Below, in pieces: positions 6,269 to 14,191 of a stretch of DNA of 37,962 bases. Where the stretch lies: positions 1 through 37,962 of the forward strand of contig JAAZVX010000004.1 in NCBI GenBank assembly GCA_018623095.1, given 5' to 3'. Positions within the stretch are counted from its first letter, which is position 1. Each line of letters starts with the position of its first letter. A model generated the notes under the pieces. That model ran no database searches. It saw only the letters and a list, made by a program, of their open reading frames with translations, and was not told the DNA's origin. The DNA comes from Marinobacterium sp. (lineage in GTDB: Bacteria > Pseudomonadota > Gammaproteobacteria > Pseudomonadales > Balneatricaceae). A program made the translations under genes and the position numbers.

Positions 6269-8092
6269 TTGACCACGTTTGACGCCAAGGCCTTTCTGGC
6301 AACCCTTCCTAATAAACCAGGCTGTTACCAGATGTATGACAGCGATGGTGAACTGTTGTACGTAGGAAAAGCTAAAAACTTAAAGAACCGAGTCTCTAGC
6401 TACTTCAGATCGACTGGGCTATCAATTAAGACTCAGGCGCTGGTGAGCAAGATAAACTCCATCGAGGTCACCACGACTGGATCTGAGACAGAAGCTCTAC
6501 TGCTTGAACAAAATCTGATCAAGCAGTATCGACCGCCCTATAACATATTGTTGCGTGATGATAAGTCTTATCCGTACATAGTGATTACCGATAAAGATCC
6601 GTTTCCTGCTGTCCGATACCAACGAGGAAAACGGGCACAGAAGGGTTCACTGTTTGGGCCTTTTCCCAGTGGCGGTGCGGTAAAAGAGAGTCTAAATCTA
6701 CTGCAAAAGCTCTTTAAGGTACGCCAGTGTGACGACAGCTTCTTTCGCAATCGCTCCAGACCCTGCCTTCAGTACCAGATAGAGCGCTGTAGCGCCCCCT
6801 GTGTTGGCTTAGTGGAAGATTCAGATTATCAGCGAGATGTTCGTCATACCAAGTTATTCCTGCAGGGAAAGAACCCTAAAGTCATGAGCGAGCTTGCTTC
6901 TGAGATGGAGGAGGCCTCAAGTAAATTGGAGTTTGAGAAGGCAGCACAACTTCGTGATCAGCTCTCCCGTTTACAGCACGTCCAAGAGCAGCAGACCGTT
7001 ATAGGAGAGAAAGGGGAAGCGGACGTATTCGGTGTCGCGGTTCAACCCGGTGGCGTCTGTGTGCATGCTCTATTCGTGCGTCAGGGGCGTGTTATTGGTT
7101 CTAAGGTCTACCACCCTAGGGTTGCCATCGAGGATAGCGCCGATGACGTGTTATGCGCCTTTCTAGCACAGTTCTACTTATCGGGTGGGCGCGAAATACC
7201 AGAGACTGTCATTACGGCTATTGAGCTGTCAGAGGCTGAGCTTCTTAGTGAAGCACTTAGTCAAATGCGCGAGCGTAAGGTGTTGATCACCAGTAAAGTG
7301 CGAACCGATCGCCAGAGCTGGCTAAAGTTGGCGCAGCAGAATGCTGAACAAAACCTGCAATCTCAACTTGCTAATAAGCAGAACATTTACAATCGCTTTC
7401 TTGAACTACAGTCAGCGCTTGGGATGGAAGAGGTTCCGTCAAGACTGGAGTGTTTTGACATTAGTCACTCAAGCGGAGAGGCCACTGTTGCCTCATGCGT
7501 TGTGTTTGATCGAAATGGTCCCCTAAAGCGTGACTATCGAAAATATAACATAGAGGGCATCACCGGGGGTGATGACTATGCAGCCATGAATCAGGCACTG
7601 CACCGCCGATTTGAAAAGGCGACCAGTGCGGATGCGATTTTGCCTGACATCTTAGTCATCGACGGTGGTAAGGGGCAGGTTGCTCAGGCTGTAGAGGTCC
7701 TTAACGAGCTCAATATTCAGGGGATCAAAGTGATTGGAATCGCGAAAGGGCCGACACGAAAAGCGGGCTTTGAAATTCTCATTGATGCTGATACGGGTAG
7801 TGAGAATATTTTGCAGTCTGATTCATTGGCCCTTCATCTACTGCAACACATTCGCGACGAATCACACCGCTTTGCTATCACAGGGCATCGAGCACGACGC
7901 GCCAAGGCCAGAAACCAATCGCTTCTTGAGGGTATAGAAGGAGTCGGTCCCAAACGTCGCAGAGAACTTCTGAAACATTTTGGTAGCGCTAAGGCTGTAG
8001 AGTCGGCAAGTGTTGAAGAAATCGCAAAAGTCTCTAGTATTAGTAATAGTCTTGCAGAGACGATCTACCTCGCTCTGCACCCCGATAGCTAA
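6269..8092 (+). CDS. uvrC: Excinuclease ABC subunit C
   Basis: The 607 residues match UvrC in full. The GIY-YIG nuclease domain is at about residues 15-95 (GCY at 18-20, YVG at 31-33, Arg41). A Cys cluster follows (PCLQYQIERCSAPCVG), then the UVR motif for UvrB binding near residue 210 (FEKAAQLRDQ), the RNase H-like nuclease domain (ECFDISHSSGE, DILVIDGGKGQ) and tandem helix-hairpin-helix motifs at the C-terminus (IEGVGPKRRRELLKHFG). It makes both incisions around DNA lesions in nucleotide excision repair. The start is TTG with AAGGG eight bases upstream. It lies between the small unknown gene and pgsA. Confidence 0.97.
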   Translation: MTTFDAKAFLATLPNKPGCYQMYDSDGELLYVGKAKNLKNRVSSYFRSTGLSIKTQALVSKINSIEVTTTGSETEALLLEQNLIKQYRPPYNILLRDDKSYPYIVITDKDPFPAVRYQRGKRAQKGSLFGPFPSGGAVKESLNLLQKLFKVRQCDDSFFRNRSRPCLQYQIERCSAPCVGLVEDSDYQRDVRHTKLFLQGKNPKVMSELASEMEEASSKLEFEKAAQLRDQLSRLQHVQEQQTVIGEKGEADVFGVAVQPGGVCVHALFVRQGRVIGSKVYHPRVAIEDSADDVLCAFLAQFYLSGGREIPETVITAIELSEAELLSEALSQMRERKVLITSKVRTDRQSWLKLAQQNAEQNLQSQLANKQNIYNRFLELQSALGMEEVPSRLECFDISHSSGEATVASCVVFDRNGPLKRDYRKYNIEGITGGDDYAAMNQALHRRFEKATSADAILPDILVIDGGKGQVAQAVEVLNELNIQGIKVIGIAKGPTRKAGFEILIDADTGSENILQSDSLALHLLQHIRDESHRFAITGHRARRAKARNQSLLEGIEGVGPKRRRELLKHFGSAKAVESASVEEIAKVSSISNSLAETIYLALHPDS

Positions 8093-8106
8093 AGGTGCAT
8101 CTCTGC

Positions 8107-8673
8107 ATGAATCTACCCAACGTTCTTACACTGTTACGAATTGTTTTAATTCCGTTTTTTATTATTGCTTATTATTGGCCAACTCCCTTTGCAGGCTGGA
8201 TATCAGCAGGCATATTTGCATTGGCGGCCGTTACTGATTGGTTGGATGGTTATCTTGCCCGCAAATGGCAACAAGAGAGTAGCTTTGGGGCCTTCCTTGA
8301 TCCTGTAGCCGACAAGCTAATGGTTGCTGCTGCGTTGATTTTACTAGTCGACACCTATGGCAGACTCTTTTCTGATTGGCCAGCTATTCTTTCGATACCT
8401 GCTATCATCATTGTCGGCCGAGAAATTGTTATATCTGCGCTGCGTGAGTGGATGGCGGAGATAGGGGAGCGCGCTCAGGTGGCCGTTTCAATGATTGGCA
8501 AAGCTAAAACGGCACTCCAGATGCTCGCCATATTTATTATGATCGGAGCGGTTCCTGGAACAACACTCGCTTGGATTGGGGTCGGTATTCTTTATGCCGC
8601 TGCGCTATTAACACTCTGGTCGATGTTCGTCTACCTTCGCGCAGCCTGGCCGCATCTTAAACCCGACCAATAA
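8107..8673 (+). CDS. pgsA: CDP-diacylglycerol--glycerol-3-phosphate 3-phosphatidyltransferase
   Basis: The CDP-alcohol phosphotransferase signature D-G-x2-A-R-x8-G-x3-D-x3-D is complete in DGYLARKWQQ through DPVADK. Several membrane spans follow, and the N-terminus MNLPNVLTLLR is typical of PgsA. The enzyme makes phosphatidylglycerophosphate, the committed step to phosphatidylglycerol and cardiolipin, in the inner membrane. ATG 8107 is chosen over GTG 8095 because AAAGG at 8091-8095 is well spaced for it and because other PgsA proteins start here. It lies 14 bases after uvrC, the usual gene order. Confidence 0.95.
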   Translation: MNLPNVLTLLRIVLIPFFIIAYYWPTPFAGWISAGIFALAAVTDWLDGYLARKWQQESSFGAFLDPVADKLMVAAALILLVDTYGRLFSDWPAILSIPAIIIVGREIVISALREWMAEIGERAQVAVSMIGKAKTALQMLAIFIMIGAVPGTTLAWIGVGILYAAALLTLWSMFVYLRAAWPHLKPDQ

Positions 8674-8730
8674 AGCCTTAAAGCTGAGTAAGTGGTTATT
8701 TTTTAAGCAGATCTATTTTCAATCTAGCGA

Positions 8731-8758
8731 TTGACAGGGTGGTTGAAGCGTCTATAAT
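8731..8758 (+). promoter_or_regulatory. Sigma70 promoter of the tRNA operon
   Basis: Perfect TTGACA (8731-8736) and TATAAT (8753-8758) are separated by 16 bases. A GC-rich discriminator (ACGCGCCAC) follows, as in stable-RNA promoters under stringent control. The first tRNA starts 22 bases after the -10 box. Confidence 0.9.
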
Positions 8759-8780
8759 ACGCGCCACTTGTTTATCAAGT

Positions 8781-8856
8781 GCGGGAATAGCTCAGTTGGT
8801 AGAGCGCAACCTTGCCAAGGTTGAGGTCGCGAGTTCGAGCCTCGTTTCCCGCTCCA
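8781..8856 (+). tRNA. tRNA-Gly (GCC)
   Basis: The cloverleaf is complete, with acceptor arms GCGGGAA and TTCCCGC, anticodon GCC at 8814-8816, a T-arm with GAGTTCGAGCCTC and an encoded CCA end. It is the first gene of a three-tRNA operon. Confidence 0.97.
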
Positions 8857-8860
8857 AAAT

Positions 8861-8935
8861 GGCGAGTTGGCAGAGCGGTGATGCAAATGATTGCAAATCA
8901 TTACTAGGCCGGTTCGACTCCGGTGCTCGCCTCCA
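8861..8935 (+). tRNA. tRNA-Cys (GCA)
   Basis: The acceptor stem GGCGAGT pairs with GCTCGCC (one T-G pair). The anticodon stem AATGA/TCATT encloses a loop with GCA at 8893-8895, the T-arm is GGTTCGACTCC, the discriminator is T and CCA is encoded. It lies four bases after tRNA-Gly. Confidence 0.97.
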
Positions 8936-8945
8936 TTTTCTCTCT

Positions 8946-8982
8946 CTAAAGTCTTCGCTTTAGGGATGTATCGCAAGATACA
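8946..8982 (+). other. Two hairpins in the tRNA spacer
   Basis: The spacer between tRNA-Cys and tRNA-Leu holds two perfect stems: CTAAAG/CTTTAG around TCTTCG (8946-8963), and TGTATC/GATACA around a GCAA tetraloop (8967-8982). They probably guide processing of the precursor by RNase E or RNase P. Attenuation between the tRNAs is a less likely role because no T-run follows. Confidence 0.5.
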
Positions 8983-8992
8983 CATCATCAAT

Positions 8993-9079
8993 GCCCTGGT
9001 GGTGGAATTGGTAGACACAGCAGACTTAAAATCTGCCGGCCGTTAGGCTGTACCGGTTCAAGTCCGGTCCGGGGCACCA
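8993..9079 (+). tRNA. tRNA-Leu (TAA)
   Basis: This is an 87-base class II tRNA with a long variable arm. Acceptor GCCCTGG pairs with CCGGGGC, anticodon TAA is at 9027-9029, the T-loop is GGTTCAAGTCC, and CCA is encoded. It is the last gene of the operon. A T-rich stretch follows without a clear stem. Confidence 0.97.
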
Positions 9080-9153
9080 TTTAATTATCTTTTTTTGCCT
9101 AAGCAGTGCTCTCTGTTAAACTTAATAGACAAATTTTATTAAGTTGCTGAAGC

Positions 9154-9525
9154 ATGTCTAAAAAAACCATCCTTTGTATTGATGACGATTCCTTTACTCT
9201 GGCACAAATACGCGATGCTTTGGAATCCGACTACACACTAATCTGCGCAGTCGATCCTGAAGTAGGTCTCTCATTAGCGGTTAAACGTCAACCTGATTTG
9301 ATTCTGCTTGATGTCAACATGCCTGGTATGAACGGTCTGGAGTTAGCCGATCTGCTCGACAAAATCAGCATGACAAATACTATTCCAGTTATTTTCTTGA
9401 GCGCCTTTGGCACCCCAGAAATACAAGAGAGGGCAGAGCAGCTAGAGGCTAAAGCCTTTTTAACCAAGCCTTGTAATGGGCAGCACATAAAAGAGATGGT
9501 CGCAAAGTATCTAGAGACCAAATAA
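9154..9525 (+). CDS. Stand-alone response-regulator receiver protein
   Basis: The 123 residues form one CheY-like receiver with no output domain: acidic triad in CIDDDSFT, phospho-acceptor Asp in LILLDVNMPGMNG (about residue 49), the Ser switch in VIFLSAF and Lys in LTKPC. It must act by protein contact, as a phosphate relay or allosteric partner. It points toward the PAS-GSDEF-EAL gene on the other strand, with 22 bases between their stops; a link between the two, or with the hybrid kinases in this window, is possible but unproven. The ribosome site before ATG 9154 is weak. Confidence 0.88.
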   Translation: MSKKTILCIDDDSFTLAQIRDALESDYTLICAVDPEVGLSLAVKRQPDLILLDVNMPGMNGLELADLLDKISMTNTIPVIFLSAFGTPEIQERAEQLEAKAFLTKPCNGQHIKEMVAKYLETK

Positions 9526-9547
9526 TTACCTACTAGATCGCTGATCT

Positions 9548-11269
9548 CTAGGTTGAGTAGCGATCTATAATATCTTGTGAACTGAGTGGTTTGCTGAAAT
9601 AGTAGCCTTGGATGTAATCACAACCCAACTCTTTTAGCGCCTTAAGCTGCTCCTCTTTCTCCACTCCCTCGGCGATTATTTTGATGCCCAGCGACTTGGA
9701 CATCTGAATGATGCCTTTACAGACTGAAAGATTGCGTTTGTTCTCGGGAAGACCATCAATGAAAACTTTATCAATCTTCAGATAATCAATTTTAAAGTCC
9801 AGTAGATAGGATAACGCTGAGTAGCCCGTCCCAAAGTCATCTAACGCCAACTCAATCTGATTGCTTGCGCAGTACCCCATTAAGTCATTGAGTTTTTCTG
9901 TGGGTAGAAAGAGTGAGCCTTCTGTCAATTCAAGACGTAACTTTAAAAGTTTTCCATGGTTCAAACTAGAGAGCAAATTAATAATATCTGAACTACTATC
10001 TTCGCCAGCATTCAGACTGCGTGCTGAGACGTTGACTGAGAAGACTGGCAGTGGATTAATCAATGACTGCCACTGCGTAGCCGCTTCAATGGTTTTATGA
10101 AAAACCCGTTCATCTAGCTGGGCAATGATGCCTAACTCTTCTGCAATTTTTATAAACTCGTCTGGTGGAATCTGGCCATAATAAGAGTGATGCCACCTTG
10201 CTAACGCTTCAACACTGTATAGTTGCTCTGTTTCACAACTTATAATCGGTTGAAACACAACGTCTATTTGATCGTCTGCCACGGCCTGTTTTAAATCCGC
10301 AATCAGCGTTTGACGCCTAATAGAGGCGGTCGTCATTTCAGGTGAGTAGAATACGAACTGATTATCGCCAAGCTGTTTTGCCCGGTAGAGCGCCTGCTCA
10401 GTGAATTTCATTAGGTCAGCTGCATTAAGTGCATCGGAAGGAAGCTCTGCTGCACCAATACAACAAGTGATATCGTATTGCTTATTTTGATAGAAAAATG
10501 GCTTATGTATGTCTGAACGGATCTTAACGGTTAAGTCGACGATGTTGGTTTTATTCTTTTCATTATCTATAAGTATTAAGAACTCATCGCTACCGACACG
10601 AGCAACGATGTCTGTATCGGATACATTCTGATGAATGCATTTCGCGACGTAGGCTAGAATCGCATCACCGCAACTATGACCGTAACTATCATTAAAGGCT
10701 TTAAATCGGTCTATATCTACTGAGAGTAGGGTGTATCGATGTTGTGCATTGGCTTCATAAATCATCGAATTTAGGCTGCCCACTAAGAACTTTCGATTGG
10801 GCAAGCCTGTTAAAGCATCGTAGTTAGACTGTTGCCAGATGAGCTTTTCACGGCGTTTGTCTTTGGTGATATCGCGTCCAAAGCCAATTAAACCAACAAC
10901 CTCACCATGTCTATTTCTTAGTGGCAGTTTAGTACATAGGTTCCAGGTCTCATCGCCTTTAGACCAGGTTTCAGAATAGAGTTTTGCAATGATTGGCTCA
11001 CCGCTTTCCATAATGGTTAACTCTTCCTGTCTAGTCGCCTCGGCATGTTCTGGGCTGTAGAAGTCAAAATCACTTTTGCCCAGTATCTGTTCTACCTCTT
11101 TAAGACCGTAATGCAGGGCCAGATTTCTATTCGCATAGATCAGCGTTGAAGATAGGTCCTTTATAAAGATTTGATCGAAACAGTTCTCTAGAATCACGTC
11201 CAACAGTGGTTGCTCGCTTAACCATTCGGTTGTTAGGGATTCCACCATTTCTGCCCTATAGCGCGACAT
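9548..11269 (-). CDS. PAS-GGDEF-EAL protein, probable c-di-GMP phosphodiesterase
   Basis: Of 573 residues, a PAS domain covers about 22-138, a GGDEF domain about 145-310 and an EAL domain about 325-570. The GGDEF signature is altered to GSDEF (226-230) and the RxxD inhibitory site is absent, so cyclase activity is doubtful; the domain may only bind GTP. The EAL domain has the full catalytic set: Glu354 in the EAL motif, Asn413, ELTE at 447-450, DDFGTGYS at 477-484, LKIDK at 497-501 and Glu534 in AEGVE. It has no membrane span and should be a cytosolic phosphodiesterase tuned by its PAS ligand. It faces the receiver gene at 9154. Confidence 0.93.
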   Translation of the reverse strand: MSRYRAEMVESLTTEWLSEQPLLDVILENCFDQIFIKDLSSTLIYANRNLALHYGLKEVEQILGKSDFDFYSPEHAEATRQEELTIMESGEPIIAKLYSETWSKGDETWNLCTKLPLRNRHGEVVGLIGFGRDITKDKRREKLIWQQSNYDALTGLPNRKFLVGSLNSMIYEANAQHRYTLLSVDIDRFKAFNDSYGHSCGDAILAYVAKCIHQNVSDTDIVARVGSDEFLILIDNEKNKTNIVDLTVKIRSDIHKPFFYQNKQYDITCCIGAAELPSDALNAADLMKFTEQALYRAKQLGDNQFVFYSPEMTTASIRRQTLIADLKQAVADDQIDVVFQPIISCETEQLYSVEALARWHHSYYGQIPPDEFIKIAEELGIIAQLDERVFHKTIEAATQWQSLINPLPVFSVNVSARSLNAGEDSSSDIINLLSSLNHGKLLKLRLELTEGSLFLPTEKLNDLMGYCASNQIELALDDFGTGYSALSYLLDFKIDYLKIDKVFIDGLPENKRNLSVCKGIIQMSKSLGIKIIAEGVEKEEQLKALKELGCDYIQGYYFSKPLSSQDIIDRYST

Positions 11270-11353
11270 ATTATCTACCTAAATGGTTAACTACTTTAAG
11301 TTTAGACTATGATTGAGATAATGCCATTAAGATAAACGAATTTTGGATCGACA

Positions 11354-12223
11354 ATGTTAAAAGTCTCTCTTATAGGAATCGGTTTAATGGGTTTGCCAAT
11401 GGCGAACCGGATTATGAATCATGGTTTTGAATTAACGGTTTGGAATCGTTCACCACAAAAGTGTGCACCTTTAGAGCGTTTAGGTGCTTCTGTGGCACAT
11501 CAGTTAACCGAAGTGGCACATTCCGACATCATCATCACCATGCTCTCTGACGGTAAGGTAGTTGAAAGTGTGGTGTCTCAGTTGTGCCCTAGGCTAACTG
11601 ATCAACATCTGGTCATAGATATGAGTTCTACCTCTTTGGATGAGGTAAAAGCGATATCGCATCTCGTTGAGTCTACCGGCGCACGTTTTATCGACGCGCC
11701 CGTCTCAGGGGGCGTAAAAGGTGCAGAAGAGGGCAGGTTAGCAATCATGGCAGGCAGTCGTGATACAGAGACTTTTGAAACAGCAGTTCCCATTTTCTCT
11801 ACCATGGGGCGAGCAACTAGAGTCGGTGATGTGGGTTCTGGTCAACTTTCTAAGCTTGCAAACCAAGCGATAGTCGGCGGAACCATTGCCATTGTCTCTG
11901 AAGCAGTCTTGTTGCTTGAAAAAGCGGGGGTTGATGCTGAGGCATTTAGGCGTGCGCTATTAGGCGGCTTTGCAGACAGCACTATACTGCAGCTGCATGG
12001 TCAGCGCATGAGTGAACGGTCGTTTGAACCGGGCGGGAAGGTGACCACTCAGCTAAAAGATGAGGGCAATGTCCTAGAGGCTGCTGAAACTTTTGGTCTT
12101 GATCTACCGATTACGCAGACCGTTTATGAGCGCTACAAAGATTTAGCGGAGAATATGGGGAAAGGTGACCTAGATCATTCGGCTTTATATCTTCAATTAC
12201 GCAAATTAAATAAATTAAGCTAA
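11354..12223 (+). CDS. NAD(P)-dependent beta-hydroxyacid dehydrogenase, second copy
   Basis: This 289-residue member of the 3-hydroxyisobutyrate dehydrogenase family has GIGLMGLPMANRI as the nucleotide loop, NRSPQKC after the second strand, DAPVSGGVKGAEEG for substrate binding and GSGQLSKLANQ with the catalytic Lys. The middle of the protein (GGTIAIVSEAVLLLEKAGVD) recalls tartronate semialdehyde reductases (GarR/GlxR), but no glyoxylate or glycerate genes are near. It differs considerably from the member at 3841-4716, so they are not a recent duplication. A likely short operon with the next gene is suggested by the 32-base gap. Confidence 0.88.
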   Translation: MLKVSLIGIGLMGLPMANRIMNHGFELTVWNRSPQKCAPLERLGASVAHQLTEVAHSDIIITMLSDGKVVESVVSQLCPRLTDQHLVIDMSSTSLDEVKAISHLVESTGARFIDAPVSGGVKGAEEGRLAIMAGSRDTETFETAVPIFSTMGRATRVGDVGSGQLSKLANQAIVGGTIAIVSEAVLLLEKAGVDAEAFRRALLGGFADSTILQLHGQRMSERSFEPGGKVTTQLKDEGNVLEAAETFGLDLPITQTVYERYKDLAENMGKGDLDHSALYLQLRKLNKLS

Positions 12224-12255
12224 ACTAGTATCAGTCATGTAGCAGGGGACTTACT

Positions 12256-12591
12256 ATGCAGGGCAGTAAAGTAGTTAGTAAAAGCGCTTTAAAAGTGTAT
12301 GTCCGTATGCATGACGGTACACGTCTGGTTGGGGCTTTTTATCTCGCTCCGGGTGAGCGACTTCAAGACATTATGAATGATGATCGCTCCTTCATTCCTC
12401 TCTACCTGGATGACACCAAAGAGCACAACCCAGTTGTTATGATCTCTAAGCGCTATGTCTCTCAAGTTGAAGAGATAATCGACAATAGAGATAGGCCAAA
12501 AGTGTCTAACGATACCAATCGTCCATTGAGCTTTACTTTAGCGGACGAGCCGAAGAGCACTGATTCTTTAAAAAATTTAGAACTCGAGTAG
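12256..12591 (+). CDS. Hypothetical protein, 111 residues
   Basis: I do not recognise a named family. The N-terminal two thirds looks like a small beta-rich fold (LKVYVRMHDGTRLVGAFYLAPGERLQDIMN, then DRSFIPLYLDD), a pattern seen in short bacterial proteins that begin with a phrase like G-x-G-x-F and end near IPL. The last 30 residues are polar and probably disordered. GGGGA before ATG 12256 supports the start. It lies between a dehydrogenase and a hybrid kinase in the same direction and may be cotranscribed with either; a role in signalling is only suggested by position. Confidence 0.75.
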   Translation: MQGSKVVSKSALKVYVRMHDGTRLVGAFYLAPGERLQDIMNDDRSFIPLYLDDTKEHNPVVMISKRYVSQVEEIIDNRDRPKVSNDTNRPLSFTLADEPKSTDSLKNLELE

Positions 12592-12613
12592 CGGTTGGCA
12601 TAATTCCTGCTAT

Positions 12614-12640
12614 GTTTTAACTAAAGCCATTAGTTAAAAC
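12614..12640. promoter_or_regulatory. Perfect inverted repeat before the hybrid kinase
   Basis: The arms GTTTTAACTA and TAGTTAAAAC are perfect 10-base complements with a 7-base gap. The repeat ends 10 bases before the TTG start of the hybrid kinase. It could be an operator, or a stem that limits translation of the kinase; it lacks a GC stem and T-run and so is unlikely to be a terminator. Confidence 0.5.
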
Positions 12641-12649
12641 GGTTATCCA

Positions 12650-14140
12650 TTGAAGCAGAGCCGATCCGAAATCAGTTTAAACGAGTCAGAAACAGAGTTT
12701 AATGAACTCTGTTTGGCCTTTGATTCATTAAATGAATCACAGTTTGATATCGTTATAGACTACAACAGTGAAACCGTTCATCTGGATACCCGAGCCCAAC
12801 AATTTTTTGTACAAACATCGCGGCTCTCTCTTAGGCAATTTGAATCTCATTTCACCCCTGCTGATAAATTTACAGATCCGTCAGCTATCCGACCTGGTAC
12901 CAATTTTCGTTACAGAGGTATTGATAAAGAGATCCATCACCTTTCAGCCTATGAGACTAGGACTAACAACGCTCCCCATCTAAAGCATATTCGATTTAAG
13001 CAGATCGATCTCTTTGATCCCTCAAAGCTGACCGAAGTAGAAGAGAAATTAATCAATCAGCGTCAGCTGTTTGCGATCATTTCCCATGAAATGAGAACCC
13101 CTGTAGCAACATTAAAAATGTTGATTGAGGAATTAGAGCAGGCGACCCCAAGCTCAGAGCAGACAGAGCAGATGAAAAGCACTGTTGATCATCTGATGTC
13201 GGTACTCGAAGACATGACGCAAGCCGTCAACCCTGAGCGAGCCATTCCGTTAAGCAAAACAACATTCCACCCTAATCAGTTGCTAATCGATGCACATTCG
13301 CAGATGACTAGATTGGCCGAGCTGAATGGAATGGTGGTTAAGCTGGAGTTGATTGATAACGAAAAAATTAGTCTTGTATCAGACAAACAGCGTATAAAAA
13401 TCATAGTGTTAAATCTGATAAAGAATGCAATACATCACTCCAAAGGGAGTACAATTAACGTCAAGGCTGAATGGCAGCAAAGGGTTGATAAGGGTTATTT
13501 GACTCTCACCGTTTCTGACGATGGGCAGGGCATACCAACAGAGGCAACTGACACCATTTTCGAACCTTTTGAAAGATTGGGTACTAAAGTGGATGGTAGT
13601 GGCCTTGGTTTATTTATTGTTAGACAGTCCCTAAACGAGCTTCACGGAGACATAAATGTTGATAGAAATGACCAAGGCGGAGCACGTTTCATTGTTAAGA
13701 TACCTATGGTCGATCTCAACGCCCAAGAGACTAAGCCGGTATTTAGACAGGAGTCACTCGATACCGGGGATCTGCTGAAGAGGCTTAATCTTCTGGTTGT
13801 CGAGGATGATCCCATTATAAGAATGGTCTCTAAAAACCTTTTGGGAAAATTAGTAAACAGTGTCGATGTTGCTGAGAATGGACACATAGGGTACGAGATG
13901 GCGACCAGCAAAACGTACGACCTAGTTCTTAGCGATTTCTTTATGCCGGTACTAGACGGTCGTCAAATGATCCAAAAGCTAAGAAAAGAGGGCATCGATG
14001 TTCCGATTGTAGCCGTAACCGCTGCCGTTATGGGGCAAGAGTCTGAGGCTCTACTTGATGCCGGTGCAAACAGGGTCATCGCAAAACCTATCTCTATGAA
14101 CACCTTTTTAGAGGTGGTTGAGCAGTGCATCCCTAGATAA
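12650..14140 (+). CDS. Hybrid histidine kinase/response regulator, cytosolic
   Basis: This 496-residue protein has a 135-residue N-terminal region with no membrane span and no clear PAS signature. A HisKA domain follows (H-box SHEMRTP, His146), then HATPase (LIKNAIHHS at 257-264, DDGQGIP, GSGLGLF) and a receiver (EDD near 386, phospho-acceptor Asp429 in LSDFFMPVLDG, Lys in AKP). It is a paralogue of the truncated kinase at the left edge. It has no Hpt domain, so phosphate may pass to the receiver only or be relayed by a separate Hpt protein. The start is TTG, with a weak ribosome site and a perfect inverted repeat just upstream; no in-frame ATG offers a better start. Confidence 0.9.
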   Translation: MKQSRSEISLNESETEFNELCLAFDSLNESQFDIVIDYNSETVHLDTRAQQFFVQTSRLSLRQFESHFTPADKFTDPSAIRPGTNFRYRGIDKEIHHLSAYETRTNNAPHLKHIRFKQIDLFDPSKLTEVEEKLINQRQLFAIISHEMRTPVATLKMLIEELEQATPSSEQTEQMKSTVDHLMSVLEDMTQAVNPERAIPLSKTTFHPNQLLIDAHSQMTRLAELNGMVVKLELIDNEKISLVSDKQRIKIIVLNLIKNAIHHSKGSTINVKAEWQQRVDKGYLTLTVSDDGQGIPTEATDTIFEPFERLGTKVDGSGLGLFIVRQSLNELHGDINVDRNDQGGARFIVKIPMVDLNAQETKPVFRQESLDTGDLLKRLNLLVVEDDPIIRMVSKNLLGKLVNSVDVAENGHIGYEMATSKTYDLVLSDFFMPVLDGRQMIQKLRKEGIDVPIVAVTAAVMGQESEALLDAGANRVIAKPISMNTFLEVVEQCIPR

Positions 14141-14157
14141 ACCACGCTTCAATCTAT

Positions 14158-14184
14158 ATAGTACGTATTTTTAATATGTACTAT
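14158..14184. promoter_or_regulatory. Probable operator of the KfrA-like gene
   Basis: The arms ATAGTACGTAT and ATATGTACTAT (one mismatch in 11) surround a 5-base AT gap. It lies directly before ATG 14192 and overlaps the alternative ATG 14183. KfrA of IncP plasmids represses itself by binding a palindrome at its own promoter, so this is the expected place for such a site. A partial copy is at 15362-15399. Confidence 0.6.
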
Positions 14185-14191
14185 GTATCAA

